Below, one piece after another: positions 1 through 5,657 of a stretch of 6,240 nucleotides of DNA. This DNA is from Actinomycetota bacterium (GTDB lineage Bacteria > Actinomycetota > Geothermincolia > Fen-727 > Anoxymicrobiaceae). A program made the position numbers and the translations under genes. Position 1 is the first letter of the stretch, and each line of letters starts with the position of its first letter. The DNA lies in contig PMDX01000237.1 in assembly GCA_003154635.1 (NCBI GenBank), forward strand, positions 1-6,240. The letters are read 5' to 3'. The notes beneath the pieces were generated by a model. It made no database searches, was not told the DNA's origin, and was given only the letters and a program-made list of their open reading frames with translations.

Positions 1-2000
1 GCACGCGCCTGGTACTCATAGTCGGTAGCGGGGTCCAGCCCCTTGATCGCATGGTTGAAGGCACCCGTCCCAAAGGTGCCCGCTTCCGTCCAATCCGTCC
101 AGGAGCTCGCTCCAGACTTTCGGTAGCGGAAGCCCTGGCTGTCGGCGTTCTCCCCTCCCGTATCGTTTATGTTTCCGTTAAAGGTGGCGCCCGTACTGGT
201 GATTGCCGTTGCAGAATTAGTAGTGATGGTAGGTGGTACCGTGAGGTTGCCCCTGTAGGAACCGACGTCACTTCCCGTCCACATGTAGGTTCCTGTCCAG
301 GCGAGCGCCTCGACAGGAGAGCTTCCCGCCGATCCGCTCACGTTCCAGGTAGTTCCGCCCATGTACCTGAGTACCTGCCCGTTCTCAACGCCGGCGAAAA
401 CGGTGCCGCCGTTAGCGGCCAGGGAGTGTACAGCCCAGGATCCGTACGGGTCTATATCGGACCAGCTTGAACCGTCATAGCTGTAAATGTGGCCGGCATC
501 GGTTCCGGCGTAGAGGTTCGATCCGCTCGAGCAGAGGGCCAGGGTACTACTGGCACCAGTGTCCAGTCCTGTCGATTGGACGTCGGTAGGACTATTACAC
601 TGAAAGACCTGGCCGGTGTTCGTCCCTGCATACATCTTGGTGCCTGACCAGGCCAGGCAGTTGATCCACCCGCTGCCGAGGTTCGCCCCGGTCTGCCAGC
701 CGCCCCCGGACACGTTGTAATAATGTATGTAGCCGTCGACGCACCCTGCATAAAGCACCGTGCCGTCGAAAGCGAGCGCATTTGCCACCGTACCCGGGCC
801 GGAAGTGCTGGTCCAGTTGCCTGAACCGGAGTCGTAGTAATAAATATAGCCGTCGTCTGCGCCGGCGTAGATGCGAGCGTTTGCGGCTGCCAGGGAGTGG
901 ATGGTCGAGCCCATGTTGTTCCCGAACGCGATCCAGTTGCTGCCGTCGTAGTCGTACACCTGGCCATTCTGGCACCCGGCGTAGACGTCACCGTTCCAGA
1001 GGAGGGCGTTGACCGACGCGCCGTAGTCAGGCCAGATGTTACTCCAGGTGCCCGAGCTATACTTGGCGGTGTAGCCATTCGCGCAGCAGACGTAGAGACT
1101 GGAGCCGTCCGTTGCGAAGGCTCTCACCCCGTTAACGGCTGAGTTGGGCAGCCCGGTGTTGCTCCAGGAGGTGCCACCAGCGTACAACCATACCGTGCCG
1201 TAGCCGTCCCCCGCGTAGAGCGAGGTTCCCACGCTCCAGAGTGCAGGCACATTCCAGCCGCTTGGAAACCCATAAGACTCCCAGTTGTTCGGAGAGATGA
1301 GATGATAGACGCGGGTGTTGTCGCAAGACGCCAGGATACCGATACTGCTGTTGTAGTCGACATGAGCATTGGTGCTCCCAACATACCCCAGGTCGGTCCA
1401 GTTGTCGACGCCGGTGCCGTAGCCGTTCCAGACGTGACCGTTTGCGCACCCCGCCTTCACGTGGTCGCCTCCATAAGCGAGGGAAATCACACCGGATCCC
1501 GTGCCGATGGCATCATCCCATGTGGTGCCCCCATGACACCTGTAGACGTGTCCGCTGGTCGATCCCGCGTACACGTTCCAGGTAGTGCCACCGGTATCCA
1601 CGAGGGATGTGACCGAATACCCGTACCCGGCGTACCCCGCCCAGCCCCATACTCCACCGTCGTAGACGTACACCTGGCCGCTCGCGGTCCCCGCATAGAC
1701 AGTGGTGAGGTATGTATGGTCGGTCCTCTCGTAGGAACCCCAGCAGAGCGCATTGACAGCGCTGCCCTGAGGGTCCGCTCTTCCTATATCGGTCCACGCT
1801 GTGCCGCCGTCGTTGCGCCACACGTGGCCGTTGGACATCCCTTCGTACAAGTTGCCGCCGCCCCACGCGAGCGACAAGGGTACATCCCCGCCGCCGAGCC
1901 CGGTGTAGGTGTACGTATCCGCCAGAGCCTGGATGGGTATCCCAACCGCCAAGGCGCAGACAAGAAGAGCCACGATCGCAGCCAGAGTCAATCTCTTCAT
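1..2000 (-). CDS. Secreted propeller-repeat protein with Fn3 module (3' end outside window)
   Basis: A single frame starts at ATG 2000-1998 and stays open for 666 codons to the left edge, so the C-terminus is missing. Residues 1-27 form a type I signal peptide: MKR, a hydrophobic core, and an A-L-A cleavage site before D28. Residues ~43-585 are about fourteen degenerate repeats of ~40 residues with the pattern (L/V)YAGxxxGxVYxYDGxxW. From residue ~588 a fibronectin type III-like module begins (PTITTNSAT, then GATFNG, GFRYRKSG and GLDPATDYEYQAR) and is cut by the edge. The repeats resemble beta-propeller blades of the YVTN/BNR-like kind, so an exported surface or extracellular protein is inferred; ligand and function are unknown. 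A G6 run (complement of 2006-2011) lies 5 nt before the ATG and can act as a ribosome binding site. The upstream gap of 217 bp suggests a transcription unit separate from the CDF operon. No catalytic motif was recognised. Confidence 0.88.
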   Translation of the reverse strand, partial: MKRLTLAAIVALLVCALAVGIPIQALADTYTYTGLGGGDVPLSLAWGGGNLYEGMSNGHVWRNDGGTAWTDIGRADPQGSAVNALCWGSYERTDHTYLTTVYAGTASGQVYVYDGGVWGWAGYAGYGYSVTSLVDTGGTTWNVYAGSTSGHVYRCHGGTTWDDAIGTGSGVISLAYGGDHVKAGCANGHVWNGYGTGVDNWTDLGYVGSTNAHVDYNSSIGILASCDNTRVYHLISPNNWESYGFPSGWNVPALWSVGTSLYAGDGYGTVWLYAGGTSWSNTGLPNSAVNGVRAFATDGSSLYVCCANGYTAKYSSGTWSNIWPDYGASVNALLWNGDVYAGCQNGQVYDYDGSNWIAFGNNMGSTIHSLAAANARIYAGADDGYIYYYDSGSGNWTSTSGPGTVANALAFDGTVLYAGCVDGYIHYYNVSGGGWQTGANLGSGWINCLAWSGTKMYAGTNTGQVFQCNSPTDVQSTGLDTGASSTLALCSSGSNLYAGTDAGHIYSYDGSSWSDIDPYGSWAVHSLAANGGTVFAGVENGQVLRYMGGTTWNVSGSAGSSPVEALAWTGTYMWTGSDVGSYRGNLTVPPTITTNSATAITSTGATFNGNINDTGGENADSQGFRYRKSGASSWTDWTEAGTFGTGAFNHAIKGLDPATDYEYQAR
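246..1874 (-). repeat. About fourteen tandem ~40-residue propeller-type repeats
   Basis: The aromatic position of the core YAG motif falls at residues 52, 102, 144, 182 (Lys), ~216 (degenerate), 262, 303, 340, 378, 417, 457, 497, 535 and 574 of the secreted protein. Spacing is 34-50 residues in the first half and a regular 37-40 in the second half. Each unit ends with a short Asp/Gly turn and a Trp (for example YDGSNW, YDGSSW, MGGTTW). Fourteen units would fit two seven-bladed propellers; that fold is an inference. The fifth unit (residues ~213-240) has lost the motif. At DNA level the plus strand shows the recurring word CCGGCGTAGA or close variants. Confidence 0.75.
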
Positions 2001-2217
2001 TTCAACCCCCCGATGAGGTTTTGTAATGAGGCCGGTGAATCACGTTCTGTCAGGATTCTTTCTCAGGTATCGGCTCGCCTGGATAAGAAGTTAAGTGGAC
2101 AGAAGATTAACATTCGTACGCTACGTGGTGTCGGAGGGGGGACTCAACTTAACCCCCATAGGATCGAGGGGGTTATCAACAGGCGGGAGTAGCGGGAGTT
2201 CTTTGACCCGCTCCGCA
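2001..2217. other. Intergenic region between CDF operon end and secreted-protein gene
   Basis: This 217-bp stretch has no credible gene. It should contain the promoter of the secreted repeat protein and possibly the end of the CDF transcript. On the minus strand a weak sigma70-like pair can be proposed: CCGACA (complement of 2129-2134) and GTTAAT (complement of 2106-2111) with a 17-bp spacer, matching 8 of 12 consensus bases. That would give a leader of roughly 100 nt. The match is poor enough that chance is a real alternative. Confidence 0.3.
2150..2175. repeat. Perfect 8-bp inverted repeat, possible transcript-end hairpin
   Basis: TAACCCCC at 2150-2157 and GGGGGTTA at 2168-2175 form an 8-bp stem with a 10-nt loop. 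It begins about 42 nt after the stop codon of the last CDF gene, in the direction of that transcript. No T-tract follows on the minus strand, so it is not a classical intrinsic terminator. It could protect the 3' end of the mRNA or act as a weak or factor-assisted terminator. Confidence 0.45.
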
Positions 2218-3441
2218 TCAGTCCGGGCCGTGAAAGAGGGACGCGACCGACGATTCGGCCTCCTTGAGCGTCTCGAGGTCAGGGAGGCTGAGGACATCGA
2301 TCTCGTTCGCCTCCAGGACGTAAAACGCACCGCCGGACGGGACGTCGCCCCGGACGAGGAGCCTGTCCGTCCCGTGCTTTGCCAGCGCCACCGCGAGCTT
2401 GATGGCGCGGCCCGGGTCGCTTTCCGCGATGGGGTTCTCGAGGACTGAGGTGTCGTCGAGCGTGCCCTTGTCGGGGTCGAGGGCCAGGAGCGCATAGGAC
2501 CCGGCCGAGGTCAGGTCGGCAGCGATAGAGGCGCCATCGGCTTCGAGCGGCACCGCGACGCTGAACTTGTCCGCCTCATCCGGAACGAACTCGACCTGGA
2601 TCGACTCCACGTTCTGCACAGCCGACTTGATAGATTCCCTGATGCTGTCGGCGGAAGCCTCCGCGTCCCTCAAATCGAAGGCCTCGGGGACTAACGTCAC
2701 ATGGAGGAACCGATAGCTGCCGGAGTTGCGGCCATCGACGCGCACCACGCGTCTGACCGTCGGATCAGCCTCGGCCGTCGTAGTCGCTTTGTCAATGATG
2801 TCTTTCTCGATAGATGCGTCGAGGAGCACCTTGAAGGCGTCCAGAGCGACCTGCCCTCCGGACCACGCCAGGATGACCACAATTACCAGCGCCATTATCG
2901 AGTCGACGTAGGGGACGCCTGCTGCATTCAGCCCGACTCCGAGTATGACACCGGCGCTCGCGATCGTGTCGGTCCATGAATGGCGCGAGTCAGCCATGAG
3001 GCTGGGAGAGTTCTCGGCCTTGCCGATGCGGCCCTTGTTCCATGCCAACAGGCCGGTGATCGTTACGACGACCGCCATCGTCGATATCGCCACCCAGGGG
3101 TTGCTGATCGTCGTCTGTTTGCCCATGAGCTTGTGGATGGATTCCTTTGCGAGCTCATAGGCGCTGAAGAGGATAAGGACCGCGATACCGACCGCCACGA
3201 TGTTCTCCAGCTTGTACAGGCCGTCAGGGAAGTCCTTGCTGTGGCGCTTTGACAGCTTCAGGCCGATCATCACGGCGACGGAAGCGACGATGTCAACGCA
3301 CGTGTCGATGCCTTCGGCCAGCACCGATACGCTGCCGGAGGCGAGGGCCACGGCTATCATCCCGGCCGCCTCGAACACCGAGGCGAAGGCGGCAATAGCC
3401 TCAGCCTTTTCAGCCGGTTCCATGTGCTTGAAGAACTTCAT
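2218..3441 (-). CDS. Cation diffusion facilitator with intact transport site and C-terminal NifX-like domain
   Basis: Probable divalent-metal/proton antiporter of the inner membrane, 407 residues. Six membrane segments are visible at about 15-37, 38-62, 80-100, 113-133, 150-172 and 177-200. TM2 carries D46-x3-D50 and TM5 carries H154-x3-D158, matching the tetrahedral transport site of CDF proteins such as E. coli YiiP. The TM2-TM3 loop reads GLYKLEN where YiiP has GHGKAE, so the loop metal-site histidines are absent. A cytoplasmic CDF domain follows (~210-288, with VDGRNSGS at 235-242). Residues ~292-388 resemble the NifX/MTH1175 dinitrogenase-cofactor fold (KFSVAVPLEADG, then LALDPDKG, ENPI, IDVLSLPD). 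The start at 3441 is chosen because it lies 7 bp after the previous stop; an ATG at 3549 would overlap the upstream gene by 101 bp. A G6 run (complement of 3453-3458) lies 11 nt upstream. The transported metal cannot be told; Zn, Fe, Mn and Co are all possible. Confidence 0.9.
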   Translation of the reverse strand: MKFFKHMEPAEKAEAIAAFASVFEAAGMIAVALASGSVSVLAEGIDTCVDIVASVAVMIGLKLSKRHSKDFPDGLYKLENIVAVGIAVLILFSAYELAKESIHKLMGKQTTISNPWVAISTMAVVVTITGLLAWNKGRIGKAENSPSLMADSRHSWTDTIASAGVILGVGLNAAGVPYVDSIMALVIVVILAWSGGQVALDAFKVLLDASIEKDIIDKATTTAEADPTVRRVVRVDGRNSGSYRFLHVTLVPEAFDLRDAEASADSIRESIKSAVQNVESIQVEFVPDEADKFSVAVPLEADGASIAADLTSAGSYALLALDPDKGTLDDTSVLENPIAESDPGRAIKLAVALAKHGTDRLLVRGDVPSGGAFYVLEANEIDVLSLPDLETLKEAESSVASLFHGPD

Positions 3442-3448
3442 GGCGTAC

Positions 3449-4723
3449 CTATCCCCCCGCCTGCTCCGAAACGGCGTCCCCGGCCGCAGGCGCCCGGGTG
3501 CGGGCCCTCGCAAGGGTTGCCAGTTCGGCTCCAGTGCTCTCCAGGTCATTGAGCGACGGCATTACCGTGACGTCAATCGCGTATGCCTGCAAGGTCTGCA
3601 CAACGTCCTCGTCGGCTATGTCTTTCTTCAAAAGGAGAACGTCCACCGAGCGGCTTCCCAGGAATACCGCGAGGTGCACCCCTTGCCCCTCGGACCGTCC
3701 GACGGCGGGGTTGTTCACCACGTCCGGCTTTCCAGTCACCGTTCCCTTGTCCATCTCGAGGATCCCCACCATCGGAGCGGACTCGAAACCCTCGGCTATG
3801 CTGCTCCCGTCCGAGCCCAGGGGAACAGCAGCGGTGAACGCGTCTGTCGGGGCGCTGAATTCGATGCTGACGCTGTCAATGTTCTCGATAGCCGCCTTCA
3901 GCCGGCGCTCGAGATCGCGCGAGATTTCGCCGGCCTGCACCAGGTCATATGCGGCCGGCTCGACCACCAGGTCGAGGAAGATGAAGCTCCCGGAATTCCT
4001 TCCGTCGACGCTGAGTACCTTCCTGATGCCGGGGTCTGCTTCCGCGATCTCCCTGACCTTAGCCAGGACGTCACGGCTGACCGAGGCGTCGAGCAGGACC
4101 TTCAGGCCGCCGAGGAAGATCTGGACGCCGACCACCGCCAGGAAGCAGGCGACGATGAGGCCGGCAACCGCGTCCACCCTGTGGAGCCCCGCGATGTCGA
4201 GGGCGAGAGCGGCTCCGATGATAACGAGCGCAACAGCATCGGCGAACGAGAAGTACGCATCGGCTTTGAGGCTCGGGCACCCTTCAGCCCTGGCTACCCG
4301 CCGCTTGTAGAAGCCCATCCCACCGGCCAGGAGGGCGGCCCCGAGGAAGAAGGGAAGCGCATACTTGGGGTCGTTCGTGAAGAGGTATGTCCTGTTCAGA
4401 TGCGTTATCGATACCTTCGCGAGCTCGTACGTGACGACGAGCACGATGACGCCCACCACCGCGGCGATGATGTTCTCGAGCTTGTAGAGACCGTACGAGA
4501 ACGTCGAAGTGTGCCGTCTGGACAGCCTTATCCCGGCGAGGATGAAGGCGGCCATCACGCCCCTGGTCGCGGTAAGGATGCCGCCTGCCGTCATGGCTAC
4601 ACTGTGGAGCGAGACCCCCCAGACTATCAGGGCGGCGCCAAAGATCGACGAGACGACCCCGGCGATTGCGGCCGCTCTCTGGCTCCCGGCTAGCGGGTTT
4701 GTCGAGGGCTGCGGGGCTTCCAA
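3449..4723 (-). CDS. Degenerate CDF paralog (pseudo-transporter candidate) with NifX-like domain
   Basis: 424 residues, sharing with its downstream neighbour the GLYKLENI loop (78-85), the LLDAS motif, VDGRNSGS (239-246) and a C-terminal NifX/MTH1175-like domain (~294-390: AFTAAVPLGSDG, GFESAPMVGILEMDKG, NNPA, IDVTVMPS). Six membrane segments are visible. Aligned without gaps across TM2, the metal-binding positions read L50 and R54 instead of Asp and Asp; in TM5 the HxxxD becomes F158-x3-D162. Three of four transport-site ligands are therefore lost, although the frame is intact and the fold well kept. It is probably not a stand-alone metal transporter; a regulatory or heterodimer partner of the adjacent CDF is inferred. 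The start is TTG (complement of 4721-4723), with AGGAGG 4 nt upstream and an in-frame TAA just before it. The gene begins 30 bp after the channel gene stop and ends 7 bp before the next gene. Confidence 0.88.
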   Translation of the reverse strand: MEAPQPSTNPLAGSQRAAAIAGVVSSIFGAALIVWGVSLHSVAMTAGGILTATRGVMAAFILAGIRLSRRHTSTFSYGLYKLENIIAAVVGVIVLVVTYELAKVSITHLNRTYLFTNDPKYALPFFLGAALLAGGMGFYKRRVARAEGCPSLKADAYFSFADAVALVIIGAALALDIAGLHRVDAVAGLIVACFLAVVGVQIFLGGLKVLLDASVSRDVLAKVREIAEADPGIRKVLSVDGRNSGSFIFLDLVVEPAAYDLVQAGEISRDLERRLKAAIENIDSVSIEFSAPTDAFTAAVPLGSDGSSIAEGFESAPMVGILEMDKGTVTGKPDVVNNPAVGRSEGQGVHLAVFLGSRSVDVLLLKKDIADEDVVQTLQAYAIDVTVMPSLNDLESTGAELATLARARTRAPAAGDAVSEQAGG

Positions 4724-4727
4724 AGTA

Positions 4728-4733
4728 CCTCCT
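4728..4733 (-). promoter_or_regulatory. Ribosome binding site AGGAGG deciding the TTG start
   Basis: The plus strand CCTCCT is AGGAGG on the coding strand, part of AGGAGGT. It ends 4 nt before the TTG at 4723. An in-frame TAA lies about 12 nt upstream of the TTG, and there is no nearby ATG or GTG in frame, so this full-consensus site fixes the unusual start codon of the degenerate CDF paralog. The short spacing is somewhat tight. Confidence 0.75.
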
Positions 4734-4753
4734 GGTTAACCAGAGCGTCCTTC

Positions 4754-5428
4754 TCAGACGGCTTCTTGCGTTTCGACTCCGGGCTCGCCACGCTTCTTCC
4801 TGAATACCAGCCGCTCGAGCAGCGGTGTTGCGAAGAGGACTATCCAGAAGAACTGCGCCGCCGTCGGACTGGCGAAGGCGATGCCGATCGAGATGGCGAA
4901 AACAACAGACATCACCACGGAGTTCCTCAAGTATTCGCCAGCATATCTCATGTCGAATTCATCGTCCACCAGCCGGTGGCCACGCGTGGCGTAGAAGCCC
5001 ATGGCGGCTTGGAGAAGCCCAGCCGCCCCCAGCACCGCCGCGTAAATCACCGTGGCGACCGTCGTCTGGCCGAAAAGGCTGAGAAGGTTGGTCGGGTAGG
5101 GCATAAACACTATCAGCAGGAGGTAGAACATATTTATCCAGATGAGCGTCTTGTCAACCCTGCGGATGACGCTGAAGAGGGCGTGATGAGAGATCCAGAA
5201 CATCCCTATGATCACGAAGCTGAGGACGTAGGAGAAGAAGTGCGGCCATATCTGAGCGAGCCCGTGCACGAGCTTCGAGTTCGTCACCGTCCCCCTGATC
5301 GTGGGTACGGCTATCGACACCACCAGCAGGGTGATGGCGACCGCGAAGACGCCGTCGCTCAGCGCACTCACCCGCTCGACTGTGAAGCCCATCGCCGTGG
5401 ACTTGGACCTGTCTTTATCCTTCTCCAT
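4754..5428 (-). CDS. TMEM175-family (DUF1211) potassium channel
   Basis: A 224-residue membrane protein, about the usual length of single-repeat bacterial TMEM175 proteins, which are known to assemble as tetrameric K+ channels. The N-terminal signature is R19-x3-L23-S24-D25-G26-V-F-A, close to the family RxxxFSDG motif but with Leu for Phe. It is followed by AITLLVVSIAVP (TM1). Other family hallmarks are WPHFFSYVLSFVIIGMFW (61-78), SHHALF (80-85), the R90/D92 pair, and FMPYPTNLL in TM3. Six membrane segments are visible (about 20-41, 63-81, 94-112, 122-146, 168-188, 190-208), with a charged tail. The start at 5428 is preferred over an in-frame ATG at 5455 because AAAGGAG lies 9 nt upstream of 5428. 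It is the first gene of the presumed operon with the two CDF genes; cotranscription suggests coupling of K+ conductance or membrane potential to metal export, which is inference. Confidence 0.9.
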   Translation of the reverse strand: MEKDKDRSKSTAMGFTVERVSALSDGVFAVAITLLVVSIAVPTIRGTVTNSKLVHGLAQIWPHFFSYVLSFVIIGMFWISHHALFSVIRRVDKTLIWINMFYLLLIVFMPYPTNLLSLFGQTTVATVIYAAVLGAAGLLQAAMGFYATRGHRLVDDEFDMRYAGEYLRNSVVMSVVFAISIGIAFASPTAAQFFWIVLFATPLLERLVFRKKRGEPGVETQEAV

Positions 5429-5437
5429 ACCTACTGG

Positions 5438-5444
5438 CTCCTTT
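5438..5444 (-). promoter_or_regulatory. Ribosome binding site AAAGGAG for the channel gene
   Basis: The plus strand CTCCTTT reads AAAGGAG on the coding strand and ends 9 nt before the ATG at 5428. The alternative in-frame ATG at 5455 has only a GGGGGAG about 14 nt upstream, which is too distant, so this site decides the start. Confidence 0.65.
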
Positions 5445-5555
5445 CCCCGGTACATTCTACCCGATATCTCCCCCGACGAACCTCAATTAATATCACGATC
5501 ACAGCTGCTAACCGGCATATTGACCCCAGCTGACCACGATGGATAGGAGCGGTTC

Positions 5556-5575
5556 AAGATTGCATCCCGCATCTT
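5556..5575. repeat. Short imperfect inverted repeat in the divergent promoter region
   Basis: AAGATTGC at 5556-5563 faces GCATCTT at 5569-5575 (reverse complement AAGATGC) across ATCCC, so the arms match apart from one extra T. It lies downstream of the candidate -35/-10 of the lipoprotein gene and could be an operator half-site pair or a leader hairpin. Its length is within what chance could produce. Confidence 0.25.
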
Positions 5576-5657
5576 AAGACACTAGACTCTTACCCAACGC
5601 TTCGGCAAAGGAATCTCAGCAGCAGATAGCGGTAGCGCTAGAGGAAGGTGCTGAATC

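Larger units (their letters stand above)
5429..5657. promoter_or_regulatory. Divergent promoter region between channel/CDF operon and lipoprotein gene
   Basis: This 229-bp gap separates divergently transcribed genes and must hold both promoters. For the minus-strand operon, TAGAAT (complement of 5454-5459) is a good -10 match, but no -35 lies at the right spacing (TTGAGG is 21 bp away). For the plus-strand gene, TTGACC at 5520-5525 is a fair -35 candidate, with a weak GATAGG near 5542-5547. The stretch is visibly more AT-rich around 5485-5500 (CAATTAATATCA). Two CAGCTG palindromes sit at 5502-5507 and 5527-5532. Individual elements are tentative; the region's role is well supported by the gene orientation. 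Confidence 0.5.

Noticed and set aside
452..1866. Several 86-208 codon minus-strand frames that could look like separate small genes or a frameshifted gene
   Set aside because: They are out of register with the single continuous frame from 2000 to the left edge, which I read codon by codon without meeting a stop. Their translations are low-complexity Ala/Arg/Thr/Ser-rich.
2087..2111. A sequence reminiscent of an insertion-sequence end (AAGTTAAGTGGACA), with ACTTAAC at 2147-2153 as possible opposite end
   Set aside because: Only seven bases are shared between the two arms, about 50 bp apart, with no transposase or target duplication visible. It is insufficient to call a mobile element remnant.
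2150..2175. The inverted repeat as a classical Rho-independent terminator
   Set aside because: There is no run of T on the minus strand after the stem; a run of C follows instead.
1302..2192. A long plus-strand open frame (296 codons) opposite the secreted-protein gene
   Set aside because: It is in codon register with the minus-strand frame that has a clear signal peptide, repeats and Fn3 module. The G/C-rich third positions remove stops from the antisense frame, and its translation shows no recognisable domain.
3442..3549. An upstream ATG extending the intact CDF by 36 residues
   Set aside because: The extension would overlap the preceding CDF gene by about 100 bp, is Pro/Arg-rich and unlike CDF N-termini, whereas the ATG at 3441 follows the previous stop by 7 bp.
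3200..4693. A 497-codon plus-strand open frame opposite the CDF genes
   Set aside because: It is the codon-registered antisense of the upstream CDF gene and runs into the downstream one. Its translation is rich in charged residues without a domain, while the minus strand gives clear CDF proteins.
4766..5533. A 255-codon plus-strand open frame opposite the channel gene
   Set aside because: It is again an antisense-register artefact; the minus strand shows a TMEM175 signature and six membrane segments.
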